Assembly: GCA_963921795.1 (NCBI GenBank)
Contig: OY997650.1
Span: 16,005,935 to 16,069,934 of the forward strand
Length of the DNA stretch: 64,000 nucleotides
DNA from: Nannobrachium achirus
Taxonomy: Eukaryota; Chordata; Actinopteri; Myctophiformes; Myctophidae
Direction: 5' to 3'
In this document: positions 1 through 11,479 of the stretch, piece by piece
Numbering within the stretch: position 1 is the first letter of the stretch
Layout of the letters: each line of letters begins with the position of its first letter
Translations under genes and position numbers: made by a program
The notes under the pieces: generated by a model
Told to the model about the DNA's origin: nothing
Database searches by the model: none
What the model saw: the letters and a program-made list of their open reading frames with translations, nothing else

Positions 1-1500
1 TATGTTCTGCATGCTGCTACACCGTTGTGCAACCGACCATGATTGAAGCTGAAAAGGGGGGGGGGTGTTGAGAGCTGTTTTGGCAGCAGGTTTGAAGATG
101 AGAACGGTTATTTTGGGGTCACACCGTGGCCTCCCTTTTCCTGTGTTCACATCGAAACTCAATACAGTGGGTTGCAGACATGTGCCTACTTTATTTTACA
201 CAGCAATTTGAATTGAAAACTATGAATTTAGTCTATGGACTGGAGGTGGTCTTCCTGCTCTTATATTGAGAAATGTAGACCCTGTGTTCTGGTTGACAAG
301 TGGCATTTCCTGAAGCTCAAATCACAATAAACAGGCATTTGGTCTTAAGCTTACTGGTAGAAAGGTAATCTCCCGCGGGTTCAAATGCAGGGAAGGACAT
401 GAATCTTATGGATTGCAGCGAGTGTGTACAAACTACAAATGGGACCAAATGGTTAAATTGAGGATTACTGTAGAGTGTAACCTGGGACAAATTATAAGTC
501 ACTTTCAGTTAAGCATTATATATTATGGACGTTTTTTAGAGTTCTAAGCGAGTGGCTCTATGTATAAACATGACATTCCGGTGCAGTAGGATCAGATTTT
601 CTGCAGGCAGGACCCTTGACTTAAGTCTGGGTAATGTCTGATTTGGCTCAAACCTATCTACAGTATGTGTGAATGGTCGCAGTGATTGTCTGGTGAATTT
701 ACAGCATTCAGATCGAACATAAACATCTCTTTAATACTACAGTAGCCTAACTGTAGACAACAAGATACACTTGACGATTACCCTCCTAACCTTTATAAGT
801 CACCTCTCCCTGCAGCGTGCACTTGGCTGTATATGGAGGCCAATGTTCTCTGATTTGAGACCGTTTCCAGATCATGTGTTTGTCCGTTTCTTTTTGATTC
901 AAAGTATGTTAAAGCTCGTTGTCAACATTAGGCCTGCTATGGTAGGAAAAGATGTTTCGTTTTTGTTTTGCATGGGTGCATCAATGGGAGACTGCATGTC
1001 GAGCAACCAATGTATCTGTCATGTTCTGCAGAAGGATATAAAAAAAGATTGCATTTGATCCTGGCATCTCCCACAGGCTGTGCCCGAGTTATTTACGTGG
1101 GGGTAGCCAATGTGTGAGTCTACAACCCAGACCCCACCCCTCACCTTATCAAACTGAGTATTTGCCTTAACTCATTTACTGCCGAACGATTCCCCGGACA
1201 TTTCCCGGAGTTAATCTCTGAAAGTGGCTATAGTGTTGCAGAACAACACAACAGAATCCTCAGAGATACTTTTACTCCAACAAAGTAACAATGGGTCAGT
1301 TGTTACATTCTACCCATGCACATGATTTTATATGCTGGATTTGTTTTTCTACCTGCACAAGAAGTATGTCTGCCTGCCATAGTGCCATCTATCCATTGCA
1401 CATTTTCAATGCACCTTGTAAACTGGACTTTGATTTGACTGCGCCTTCATGTTATTTTGCTTCCCTGTACCTCTCTTTTATATGATTTTCCTCATTCCAA
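1..1500. other. intron sequence without recognised genes
   Basis: AT-rich DNA with no supported exon. A 95-codon frame at 771-1058 has no recognisable motif and no splice support. A fragment at 1167-1215 starts TTAACTCATTTACTGCC, like the ends of the TTAA-flanked family found elsewhere in the window. Confidence 0.5.
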
Positions 1501-1566
1501 CTCTTCCTGAGAGATGTGTGATGTGAAAATAAAGTTGAATTAAATTATTCTAAGACTTCTTTGACC

Positions 1567-1786
1567 AGTGGTTCCCAAACCTTTTAGCTCGAGACCCAAA
1601 ACAGAAATGAGATGTTTACCCGGGACCCAAACTAGTGAAAACAGCGGATCTACAAGCTCACAACACGTCGATTCACGCCGCATTGTGAACTTGTAGATCA
1701 GTTATTTTCTTAAACATTTGTGTTCTGATTTATGGAAAGCCCTTAAAATGTGTCCGCGACCCACAAATGAGTTTGGGAACCAGAGG
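1567..1786. mobile_element. hAT-type MITE (CAGTGGTTCCCAAA family) with hairpin
   Basis: The ends AGTGGTTCCCAAACC and GTTTGGGAACCAGAGG are imperfect inverted repeats, flanked by the exact 8-bp duplication CTTTGACC (1559-1566 and 1787-1794). The 8-bp duplication and CAGTGG-type ends are typical of hAT. No coding capacity. The hairpin module lies in its centre. Confidence 0.85.
1637..1709. repeat. hairpin module copy
   Basis: Arms GAAAACAGCGGATCTACAAG and CTTGTAGATCAGTTATTTTC, with the inner part CTCACAACACG against CGCATTGTGAA. Several stem mismatches. Confidence 0.85.
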
Positions 1787-2458
1787 CTTTGACCTTGTAA
1801 AAGGAGTACAATGGCTGAAGAAATGGTTCAAATGTACTGCAGGAAGGGCCACGTCTTGCGGTGCAGCGGACTGGAAACCCCAAACCACTCTGAGAAAAAG
1901 CACCTGGTGCCTCGAGGCTTGAGCCATATCACATTAAAACAGCAATATTGAAGTACACGTGTCAGAAAAATAGAAATAGAAAAGGTCACGAAAAATAAAA
2001 CACACACAGTATTATTTAGAACGAACAGTAAAATTCTAGATATTTGGGATGATTTGGTACTTGGTCTTAAGAGCTTTACACACATCAAGAGTTGTTATGA
2101 AAACAGTTTGTGCTTAGCTCACAACCAAATACCTATTTATCAGTGGGGGGGGGCTGTTTGATTATGCAAAAGAGGTTATGCTGACTTCTCAAAAGGTCTT
2201 TGATGTGCTCAAAAACAAAACAATCTCTATCTGAGCCGTGCATAAAACCGGGAGATAAGATTCATGTTTTTAATTAGCATTTTTATACCGCTCATGCAGA
2301 CGGAATTCATATAGTAAAATCTGCAGTGTTCATTTATCCATTTCTGAGAGTGCCCAAATGTAATCAAAGGGACCTGTTGAGGGTCTCATTGGTTATATTT
2401 GTACACTCTAAAGAGTTGAACGAACACTGAGGAGTTTACTGATGTGTAGGTAAGATCT

Positions 2459-2764
2459 CTTCCTGAGAGATGTGTGATGTGAAAATAAAGTTGAATTAAA
2501 TTATTCTAAGACTGCTTTGACCAGTGGTTCCCAAACCTTTTAGCTCGACACCCAAAACAGAAATGAGATGTTTACCCGGGACCCAAACTAGTGAAAACAG
2601 CGGATCTACAAGCTCACAACACGTCGATTCACGCCGCATTGTGAACTTGTAGATCAGCTATTTTCTTAAACATTTGTGTTCTAATTTATGGAAAGTCCTC
2701 AATTTTTCTTTGATTTCTTCAAGAAATTACTGGAATAAAAAAAATCATTGAATTTTGTTTTTAG
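2459..2764. repeat. duplicate of 1502-1737, truncated MITE next to exon
   Basis: 2459-2698 repeats 1502-1737 almost base for base, including 65 bp of flank (CTTCCTGAGAGATGTGTGATG) ahead of the MITE end. It then carries more MITE interior, also seen at 9470-9530, up to about 2764. It stops about 13 bp from the donor of the exon at 2779. Confidence 0.8.
2593..2665. repeat. hairpin module copy
   Basis: Same sequence as the 1637 copy, with AGCTATTTTC at its right end. Confidence 0.85.
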
Positions 2765-2778
2765 GTAAGGTCTCTGAC

Positions 2779-2903
2779 CTGTCAGTGGACTCTTGGGCCA
2801 GGGAGAGGAGGCGGGACAGAAAGTCCTCATGGGATAGGCTCTGAGAGCCGTCACTCCACCGCGGCTCACTGCTGGAACGCAACGCGCACAACGCCTGGAG
2901 AAC
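2779..2903 (-). CDS. thada: THADA internal exon (fifth in window)
   Basis: Minus-strand exon of 125 nt: 41 codons plus 2 nt (AG), so it ends in phase 2. It begins VLQALCALRSSSEPRW, which continues ...HPQCLAT of the previous exon as a natural helix, and then reads SLSHEDFLSRLLSLAQ and ESTDR. The acceptor is CTCTCAG then GTTCTC (AG at 2904-2905), with a purine-rich plus strand (pyrimidine tract on the transcript) to about 2985. The donor is GACAG then GTCAGA (GT at 2777-2778). A MITE remnant ends about 13 bp beyond this donor. No following exon was recognised between 1 and 2700. Confidence 0.9.
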
Positions 2904-3006
2904 CTGAGAGCAGAGAGAGGGAAGGAGAGAAAGAGAAGAGACAAGGAAGAGAGAAGGAGAGAAAGCAAGAGAGATACAGGGGGTATTAGGGTTAGAATAG
3001 GGAGAT

Positions 3007-3215
3007 GGGGCTCCCGCTGGCCTACTGGTCCAGGCGCATAACACATAGGCATTGCCACATAGGCATTAATGCCTGAAGGCGTCGCCGGTTCGATTCCCGA
3101 TCCGAACGACCTTTGCTGCATGTAACTCCCCGTCTCTCCCCCCATTTCCTGTCAGTCTACTGTCCTATCCAATTAAGGCATAAAAGCCCAAAAAAAAATC
3201 TTAAAAAAAAAGAAA
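3007..3215 (+). mobile_element. tRNA-derived SINE
   Basis: A-box-like TGGCCTACTGG near 3017 and B-box-like GGTTCGATTCC near 3086, then CATTTCCTGTCAGTCTAC, AAGGCATAAAAGCCC and an A-rich tail. The same body (CATTTCCTGTCAACCTAC, AAGGCATAAAA) recurs at 54937, so this is a dispersed Pol III-type SINE. The exact left edge is uncertain. Confidence 0.75.
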
Positions 3216-3814
3216 AAAAAAGAAGAAAAAAAAGAATAGGGAGATGGGTAGGAGAAAACAGGTAGAAAAAGGGTGATATAAATAGAGGACAATGGGTAGA
3301 GAGAATGATGAGAAGGGGGGGGGGGGGGGGTGAAGGAGGAATAGAGGAGAGAGAAATAAGGTTGAAATTTGATCAAAATATTACACCGCAAACACTAATG
3401 ACCTCTATCCGCACACACCCACACACAAACTCTCTCTCTCTCTCACGCCAGGAGCTGGCGGGGGAGGTTGCTCCAACGCGTCCATCAACATGCAGAGCTT
3501 TGGTGTCCTCTCCTCTGTGCCGTTTGGCTGGCCCAGTGCCCTGGAGGTATTTTTACCAGGCAGTACCACGGAACGGCCAGATCCTCCCTACGCACACACC
3601 CTAACCACGGGCACACAGCTGCCTTGCTCGCACACACATGCACGCACGCACACACACACACACACAATTGTACGGACACATAGAGCTCATGCTCGTGCAT
3701 AAAGAGACTAATTATGCATGCTGTAAACTACACACAGTCATTTCTCCTAGATTTGAGCGTCTCTGCACCATACTCTATAAATCGTTCTCTTTTAAGTCTC
3801 TTTTCTCACTCGCC
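3216..3814. repeat. low-complexity stretch (A-rich, G-rich, CA)
   Basis: Contains a poly-A tail, a G run near 3316-3330, a short CT tract near 3431 and a (CA)n near 3650. No exon was recognised. The reading frames here are low-complexity. Confidence 0.6.
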
Positions 3815-3841
3815 CAGTGTTAATTTTGTCGACTAAGACTA

Positions 3842-4038
3842 ATGCTGCATTCACACTGCAGATATATAGTTGAACGTTTAGCTTGCTTGGTCAATGTTAT
3901 CTCAATGGAAACCAGCTTTAAAGCTTCCAAACCTTCGTTTGGTGTGTGTCCTGTATCTTTAAAGCTGGTTTCCATTGAGATAACATTGACCAAGCAAGCA
4001 AAACGTTCAACTATATATCTGTAGTGTGAATGCAGCAT
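3842..4038. mobile_element. 197-bp palindromic MITE with TA duplication
   Basis: Almost a perfect palindrome: ATGCTGCATTCACACTGCAG ... GTAGTGTGAATGCAGCAT, with arms of about 90 bp sharing GTTGAACGTTT and CAATGTTATCTCAATGG. Flanking TA at 3840-3841 and 4039-4040. TA duplication suggests a Tc1/mariner-type source (inference). Confidence 0.8.
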
Positions 4039-4519
4039 TAGACTAAAAGACTAAAAGACTACAAGATTTTGATATTTTGTCGATAAGACTAGACTAGACT
4101 AAAACAGTCCCAAAAGACTAAGACTAAGACTAAAGTGGCGTTTCCATAAAGCCACTTTTTGCGCATTAACAGCTTAGTCGCAAAATGTTTTTATGGAAAC
4201 ACTTCAAAATGCGAATAAACTTTCATTATCCGCAAAAAAGATTATCCGCTTGGAGGAGGAGGATTTTGAGGCTTAATCGAATAAACTAAATGCGCAAAAG
4301 TGAATGGAAACGGGTCAGACAATACATTCGAATAAAGTATGACGTTCTAGGTCCATTTCCCCTGCCACTTTGTCCATGGTATAGCGTTAGCCCACAAAAC
4401 AAACCTGTTGTTTGTTACACACGGAGTGACACGGACCATGTGTAAATTCCTCCCGTTTTCACCTCAAGCCATCGGTGACGAGCGAACCCTTCCTCATCCC
4501 ACGGTGTTGCGTGCCTGAA

Positions 4520-4600
4520 GTGCCCAATCTACAAGCTCACAGGCACAGCAGCTCGCATCCACGTCTCCGCGCCGCGTTGTGAGCTTGCAGATCGGCCACT
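4520..4600. repeat. decayed hairpin module copy
   Basis: AATCTACAAGCTCAC ... GTTGTGAGCTTGCAGATCGG around a divergent interior. Confidence 0.6.
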
Positions 4601-4689
4601 TGACCTTCCAGAGGACGCTGAAACTTCCACTGTGCAGCGACGTGACTGCGGTTTTCCCGGTGAATCGGTAGCTTTATAACCTGACTTTC

Positions 4690-5040
4690 GCCAGATGGTG
4701 GCAGCATTGCTTATGCATTGCTTTACCATCTGGGCTCGCTCCAGCACAGTTGATAACACTCGTAAAGTCCCGGGCCGGACCAATCAGCGGCAGCTATGGG
4801 CGGGCTCTGAGCGGCTCTGAGCCAATAGAGTCTGATTGCAGACCACGTGGAAACCCAGGAGGCGGATTCTGGGTGCAACGTCATGCAGACAGGCCAATAT
4901 GAGTGGTTGGAGTTGGCACGGCCATATCCAATCACCTGCTTTAGAATTTGAAAAAATGGCCCGCCCCTTACATCGGTTGTGCTGGACCGAGCCCAGATGG
5001 TAAAGCAGAGCGTTATGCAGGCATACGCAATGCTGCAGTT
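4690..5040. mobile_element. inverted-repeat element of about 350 bp
   Basis: The ends read ACCATCTGGGCTCGCTCCAG at 4727 and CTGGACCGAGCCCAGATGGT near 4982, in inverted orientation, with CCAATCAGCGG-like sites inside. The outer ends extend to GCATTGCTTATGCATTGC. No exact target duplication was settled. Confidence 0.55.
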
Positions 5041-5611
5041 CAGGCCAAAGGTGGTACTGCAGCTGAAATGCTCTGAGAGCCATTCAAAAATGAGAGAGGC
5101 TCTCTATTCAGGAGTGGTAATTTAGCCTCAAACCTTTTGAAAAACGTTTTTGGGACATAAACAATATGACATAAATACTTTTTAAATGCATGGTGTATCA
5201 CCTTTAAGACTGTTATTTGTGTTATTCAAAAGACTAAGACTAAGACTAAATCTAAGTCTAAGACTAATGGCTGAAAAAAATTACACTGGCATGTAACTGC
5301 AATGAAATTAAAGGCAAATACATATTTTATGTATGGTTTATTTTGACCAAGTAACAGGCAGTAGAAGACAATGACTTGTTCATAATTATGTGGTTATATT
5401 AGGCTAAAAAACCTATCCTAAAAGACGAAGACTAAAAGTCTAAGACTAATCCCAAAAGACTAAGACTAAGACTAAAATGTTTTGAAATTTACTCGACTAA
5501 GACTAGACTAGACAAAAATAATTTCAGAAGACTAAGACAGGACTAAGACTAAACGGTGTGTTATTCAAAAGACTAAGACTAAATCAAAATTTGCTGAAAA
5601 AATTAACACTG

Positions 5612-6429
5612 ACTCGCGACTCGCCCATCCATCAATCTGTCTGTCACGTTGCAAGGCATTGTGAGCATGTAGCTCGGCTATTTTCACAACTGCTTGTAAT
5701 ATTTGATCAAAAAGGTCTTAAAAAATCCTTAGATTGTCACTTTAGAAATTAGCAGATACCCTCATACACTTAAACTTTATGTTGGTTTGTTTACTGTTGA
5801 GTGAGAAAACAATGTTAACATTAAGCTAAACATCTGGGGACCCCCCAAAATAATTTGGACCCCCCTCCCCCTGACCCACACGTTGAGAACCCCTGCTTTA
5901 CAGGAAATGGAAAAGAATAACCTGTGTTACAATAGATCCAACGTTGCTATTATTTAGTTGCAAGCTCTTGATACTTTCACTTGTTCAATATTCATAAAAT
6001 CGACAGACACCTAACCACTTTCACTTTCAAATATTTTCAAGAGTAGCAAATATACACAACACGGCACATTGCGACAAGATTAAACATCTTCTATTCGACA
6101 AAGTAGGGCATTCATTTATGATGAAATGAATACATAAACAGTTGAAACTCATACATACGAGGTTTCTGCCCGACAACAACGATGTGCAGGAACCATGGCA
6201 TCATCAGAGACAAATCTCCCTGCCCCTCAGGTCACACCTTGTGGGAGAAGGTTGACTTGGTTCTGACGAGGAAAAACGAGTTGTTTTTCTCTTCAGGTGG
6301 TGGACAGAACTGAGAACACGTGTTGACATTCTTGCTGCATAGTTCAATGATTATTATTTCTGTTGAGTCCCAACCTGCCATTTAGTGATACTTTAAAATA
6401 AGGCCTGCTTTATAGGGTCGGTACATCCC

Positions 6430-6430
<1 letters not shown>
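5612..6430. other. intron with decayed MITE ends
   Basis: Includes a right half hairpin (CATTGTGAGCATGTAG near 5660), a hAT end CGTTGAGAACCCCTGC near 5881-5896 and a family A end GAGGTTTCTGCCCGACAAC near 6161. Nothing coding was recognised. Confidence 0.5.

Positions 6431-6431
<1 letters not shown>

Positions 6432-6484
<53 letters not shown>
6432..6484. repeat. (TG)n microsatellite
   Basis: About 26 uninterrupted TG units. Confidence 0.95.
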
Positions 6485-6487
<3 letters not shown>

Positions 6488-7045
6488 GATTGACTGGGTG
6501 TGTGCTCGTGCATGTGTCTACATGTCTGTGTGTACATTTGTGCATGTGAGCAGTAAAACGACTAAAAGCTTCTGAAGGAGACCTCCTCCCACCAGCTGCC
6601 ACTGGGTTAATGTCTGTCTGTTTGTCTGTTGCCCTACCTGTCTGTCCATTTAAAACACAATACATACATACATAAACAGACAGACAGACACATTAAGTCA
6701 CAGTACACAAGATCCATATCCTGCACTATCCATTACAAGACTATTTGTCTTTTGAATACAGACTCCTGTATGGATACTGGCACACTTGCACATGAACTAC
6801 AAGGATGTACATTGCTGAACTCTGACAAGGATAAGGATAACTGTTGAGACTGTACACACACGCCTCTCTAACATAAAACACACACCGATTCCCAGCAGCG
6901 ATGAGTAGTCCTGTCAGTTAATGACAGGAGTGACAGAGCAAAACACAGGGGGACAAGCCAGGGTGTCCCAACGTCACCAACACACTGAAATACCACCCAC
7001 TGCCTTAAATATATGACACACACTATACCTTCCAAAACAGTGTGC

Positions 7046-7320
7046 AGTGGTGGAAAAAGGTACTCACATTTTTTACTTAAGTATCTGTAAAGCGTCTTGG
7101 ATAAAGGTGCTATATAAATGCACCATTAAAGTAAAAGTATCAATACTGCAATAAAGAAACACTCTGTTACAAGTAAAAGTCCTGAATTCAAAATGTACTT
7201 GAGTAAAAGTACGAAAGTATTGCTATCAAAATGTACTTAAAGTACATAAAGTACTCATTATGCAGAATGTCCCAATTCACAGGTTTTCAAATGTATAAAA
7301 ATATATTATTTAAAATATTT
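7046..7320. mobile_element. hAT-type repeat (AGTGGTGGAAAAAGTACTC)
   Basis: Starts AGTGGTGGAAAAAGGTACTC and contains GTAAAAGTACTTGAGTAAAA-like blocks, a repeat common in fish genomes (recognised by pattern). Related pieces lie at 30240-30316, 35660-35725 and 37321-40061. Confidence 0.7.
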
Positions 7321-7377
7321 GAAAATAGCAGACCGGTGCCTGTTGGGCAGAACAGTCACCATTGACGTCCAGTTGTG

Positions 7378-7600
7378 CAATACCTGTCTGTAGGCATTTA
7401 TTTCAGCATGCGGTTGTTACCATGGTGGTGACACTGTTTATTATCAGTGATGTCAGCATGCAGACAGATGGCAGACATCATCTCCAAATTTGGGCATCGT
7501 TTCAGCTTGCGGCTGTTACCATGGTGGATGTCTGGCCATGGTGGCAACACTGTGTAGTATCAGTGATGTCAGCATGCAGACAGATGATCGACGGACAGAC
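7378..7600. repeat. two-copy tandem repeat
   Basis: TTACCATGGTGG, then ATCAGTGATGTCAGCATGCA and GACAGATG, occur twice about 130 bp apart. Confidence 0.7.
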
Positions 7601-7696
7601 ATTCGGTAAATCAATAGTTAGTTAACCTTTTAGCAAAGCACTTTTAACCCCAAAATATTACTTTGGGGAACCCCCTGGGGGTCCCGACACTTTCAC

Positions 7697-8127
7697 TTAA
7701 CTCATACAGTGCCAGGCGACTTTTAGAGCAACTTTCTCACTATGGAGTTCCCTGCCAAGCGACTTTGGGCGACTTTTACTTACTTTTTTTTTTTTTTTTT
7801 TTTTTTTTTGGACCCAATTAAATCTAGTAAACATGATTTCAATCGCGATTTTGCGTTCCACCCCCCATACAACCCCATCTTTCAAACATGGCAGCCATTT
7901 TTGTTTACATCTGAAGAAAACATTATGGCTGATAAATCATGAATGCCTGAACGGATTTCCAATCTTTTTTTTTTGTTTGAAAGCTGTGAACAGCCTGCAC
8001 AAACATGGTGCATGATCTGTGCATGGGCGTGCATGATCTGTGCACTATAAATTACATGGGAGTCTATGGAGGCTTCTGGCACTAGTGCCACTCGAGGGGC
8101 ATTTTAAATTGGCAGTAAGTGAGTTAA
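7697..8127. mobile_element. TTAA-flanked (piggyBac-like) non-autonomous element
   Basis: TTAACTCATACAGTGCC at the left and GGCAGTAAGTGAGTTAA at the right give TTAA plus inverted ends. The interior (GTTTGAAAGCTGTGAACAGC, GGAGTCTATGG) is shared with 49627-50055 and 51279-51740. TTAA duplication fits piggyBac or Kolobok; the TGCC motif favours piggyBac (inference). Confidence 0.75.
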
Positions 8128-8241
8128 CTCAGTTTGTTCAAATGTAACCAAAGGACCAAGGTGCAGTGGGGTCCACTCTCAAGAGTTAAATTAACACTGA
8201 GGGTTTTGCTGTGTACTAAACCTCTAAGAAAGTATATAAAT
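8128..8241. other. fragment of an ACACTCT/GAGTTAA repeat
   Basis: CTCTCAAGAGTTAAATTAAC and ACTGAGGGTTTTGCTGTG. Similar fragments occur near 2405, 9240, 26920, 47265 and 59085. Confidence 0.45.
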
Positions 8242-8502
8242 ACGTCGTTGTCGGGAGAAAACCTTGTATGTCCAAAACCGTTCGTTTTGCATCCATCATT
8301 TTAAAAATTATTTAAACTAGTGAAAACAGCCGATCTACAAGCACACAACGCCTCGCACCGTGAGGCGTTGTGTGCTTGTAGATCTGCTGTTTTCACTACT
8401 TTTTTTGCGACAGCCTTGTACGATGAAGCAGGGCTTTGCTTTGCAAAAGAACGTACAAATTTGAAACTTGGAGATACAGGGTTTCCGTCCGACAACGACG
8501 AA
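8242..8502. mobile_element. family A MITE with hairpin
   Basis: The ends ACGTCGTTGTCGGGAGAAAA and TTTCCGTCCGACAACGACGA are inverted repeats of about 30 bp, followed inward by CTTGTATGTCCAA and TTGGAGATACAGG. The hairpin is inside. Full or partial relatives are at 17079, 53719, 22500, 29430 and 50480. Confidence 0.8.
8320..8396. repeat. hairpin module copy (family A subtype)
   Basis: GTGAAAACAGC at the left pairs with GCTGTTTTCAC at the right. The stem carries AGCACACAACGCCTC paired with GAGGCGTTGTGTGCT, a subtype with co-varying base pairs. Confidence 0.9.
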
Positions 8503-9061
<559 letters not shown>

Positions 9062-9186
9062 GATAACACAAAGGAGATTACGAGTGCTCACACCACCCCA
9101 TAAACCTGCCAGACATATATATGGCTACTCACTCAGACAAACGTACAACAAACAAATGCCCAACTCCCTGTACTGTTCAAAGTGTA

Positions 9187-9226
<40 letters not shown>

Positions 9227-9308
9227 CATACACCGCAAAATCCTGAGTGTTAACCTTACGCTGAGTGTTTGACACTGTAAAACGACCCTTATGGCGCAGT
9301 CTTTACAC

Positions 9309-9689
9309 AAGTGGCTCCCAAACCTTTTAGCTTGTGACCCAAAAGGGAGATTAGACGTTTGCCTTGGACCCAAACTAGTGAAAACAGCAGATCTTCAAGC
9401 TCACAACGCTTGTAGATCAGGTATTTTCACTACTTCTTAAACATTTGTGCTCTAATGTCTGGAATTTGTAGATCTTTCTTTGATTTCTTCATGAAATTAC
9501 TGGGGGGAAAAAACATTGCATTTTGTTTTTAATTCATTAAAAAAAAATCTTTTTGGGAATGTTTTTTGAAAATATTTTGAATAATAATTAAATAAAAAAA
9601 CTAAATGTAGGAAACCAAAAACAAAGGGACCCGTAAAAATGTGTCTGCCACCCACAAATGGGTCCCGACCCACTGTTTGGGAAACAGTG
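9309..9689. mobile_element. hAT-type MITE (GTGGTTCCCAAA family) with hairpin
   Basis: AAGTGGCTCCCAAACCTTTT ... TTTGGGAAACAGTG, with exact 8-bp duplication CTTTACAC at 9301-9308 and 9690-9697. Same family as 1567-1786 with a longer interior. Its right end lies 63 bp from the THADA exon at 9753. Confidence 0.87.
9378..9432. repeat. shortened hairpin module copy
   Basis: GTGAAAACAGCAGATCTTCAAG ... CTTGTAGATCAGGTATTTTCAC with the stem tip missing; the flanks AGTG and CACT are inverted. Confidence 0.8.
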
Positions 9690-9752
9690 CTTTACACTCT
9701 AAAAGGTAACACTCTGGATTTTGCAGTGACGTGCGTGTTTGTGTGGTCCCAC

Positions 9753-10138
9753 CGTGGCCAGACACTGGGGGTGTGTCTCGTGAAGAGCCATGCTGGTCAG
9801 GATAGGCAGGGTGGTCTCGCCAAGCCACCGAGATCTCTTCTCCTCCTCCTCCTCCTCCTCCTCTCCCAGCTTCTTCAGGAGTGCCTCCAGTGCCAGCTCC
9901 CTGACCTCGTAGTGCGTGCAGCTCAGCACACACACCAGGAGCTGTGCCCCTAGCTGTGGGCCCCCCCAGAGCTCCGGGCTCTCCACGCTGGCATTGAGGG
10001 CCACTCGCGTCAGGCTGAGCAGGTACTGGGTGGTGCCGGGGCCCAGGGCCAGGGCACAAGGGCCGCCGTTGGGGGCCACAAGCTCAGAAGCCGTCAGGAT
10101 GTCCAGGGTCTCCTTGCGTAGGTCACCGAGGTCCGAGT
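9753..10138 (-). CDS. thada: THADA internal exon (fourth in window)
   Basis: Minus-strand exon of 386 nt: 2 nt complete an Asp codon, then 128 codons, ending in phase 0. Recognisable stretches are TTQYLLSLTRVALNASV, HYEVRELALEALLKKLG and ILTSMALHETHPQCLAT; all align in order with THADA helical repeats. The acceptor is CTATCCAG then ACTCGG (AG at 10139-10140). The donor is GCCACG then GTGGGA (GT at 9751-9752). A (GAG)n run gives eight consecutive Glu at about 9840-9865, directly after LLKKLG; it is a likely length-variable spot. GC content is clearly higher than in the AT-rich repeats around it. Confidence 0.93.
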
Positions 10139-10163
10139 CTGGATAGGAGAGAACAGAAAACGT

Positions 10164-10671
10164 TAGGGGTGTAACGATACATTTTAACAACGATACGATG
10201 CGCATCACGATACATGGTTGACGATACGATACATGGATGATATTGGTTCATTCATGGCGATACGATACAATTCGATTCAATGATGATCTATAGTAACTAT
10301 TTAGCAAAAAAATTAAATCTGTGTGAAACACATCATTAGTACATGTTTTTATGTAAACACTGTGATTCTCTAGCAAATATTTAAAAAATGACATTTCAAC
10401 ACATATGGACAAACCCGCACATTGACATGAACACAGAGATTACACACATTTATCGATAGACGATATTATCAAAGACAATATTGCAAAGACATTCTTTTTC
10501 TTTTTTTCCCCTTTTCCCCAACCCTCCCCCCATATTGCTATCATTAATCACTCCTTGAAAAATAATAAAGACAGTAACAATAAAAATAAATACAAAACAA
10601 TAAATCAGCGTACACAATATGCACGATAGTAAAGAAAAATAGTTACACAAACAAGGTTAAGTACAATAAAA

Positions 10672-10714
<43 letters not shown>

Positions 10715-11060
10715 TAATAAAAATACCAATGGAATTAAGTCTCCTAGAAACCATAGTTGTATTATTTACACAGATCAAGTCGATAGAGTGCTAACAGACA
10801 TCACCCTCCTCAATTATGTATATCATTACAAGTTGCCCCGAGAGGTGGCCATTACATTTTCTGAGTTGTACAGTGTTGGTGTTCAAATAGATTTTGCGAA
10901 TATTTGGAAATATACGATATGTGTGTCTGGGAGTCTTATTCATAATAAGATAGGAGGTAGGTTGTGGGCGTAGCTTAACTGTTACAACAGAGACACATGC
11001 GATGCCAGTTGTGGGAATTGAACCCATGCCCTTCCAGGGCATCAGATAGTATATGTGACG
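10164..11060. other. AT-rich intron with a GTAACGATAC-type repeat
   Basis: Starts TAGGGGTGTAACGATACATT only 25 bp upstream (in the transcript) of the exon acceptor at 10139-10140, and contains many CGATAC repeats to 10290. Also includes a (TA)n near 10676-10705. Near 11007-11040 a minus-strand B-box-like GGGTTCAATTCCC suggests a SINE fragment. Confidence 0.5.
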
Positions 11061-11190
11061 GATTTAACCTGTGATTGGCACAGATGGCCAAGTGATTAAG
11101 GTTAAGTCACAGGTGAAGGTGAAGTCCAAATCTTTGTGTGATAGAAACCGTTTTCTCCTTGAATCCTAGCGTCCATATTCTGAGAACTTT

Positions 11191-11263
11191 AAAAATAGCA
11201 GATCTACAAGCTCACAATGCCTCGCGCTGCGAGGTGTTGTAAGCTTGTAGATCGGCTATTTTC
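11191..11263. repeat. hairpin module copy
   Basis: AAAAATAGCAGATCTACAAG ... CTTGTAGATCGGCTATTTTC with tip CCTCGCGCTGCGAGG. Confidence 0.92.
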
Positions 11264-11387
11264 GGCAAAGCAGTTTGGTGTAGAGGGGAAAAGGTTTATT
11301 GACGGTTCAAGTGGTTAAATATCTGGAAACACAAATGGACATGAATCCAAAATACACTGTACAGAATGACTCATATATGGGCATAAA

Positions 11388-11411
11388 AGTGATGTCACGT
11401 GACATCACTTC
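11388..11411. repeat. 24-bp perfect palindrome
   Basis: AAGTGATGTCAC followed by its reverse complement GTGACATCACTT, with CACGTG in the centre. A second CATCACTTCCTGTAC follows at 11433. Confidence 0.9.
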
Positions 11412-11479
11412 CTGTACTGAAAAACACGTTGACATCACTTCCTGTACAGACAGACAAGCGACAAGGTTTTTCAGGGTAT

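Larger units (their letters stand above)
3815..5611. mobile_element. hAT-like element (CAGTGTTAATTTTGTCGACTAA ends), composite
   Basis: It starts CAGTGTTAATTTTGTCGACT and ends AAAAATTAACACTG. The interior repeats GACTAAGACTAAGACTAAA many times, near 4060, 5230, 5420 and 5560. Both flanks contain ACTCGC, but an exact 8-bp duplication is not clear. Other elements have inserted in it (3842-4038 and about 4690-5040). A related copy with an exact duplication is at 54379-54910. Confidence 0.65.
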
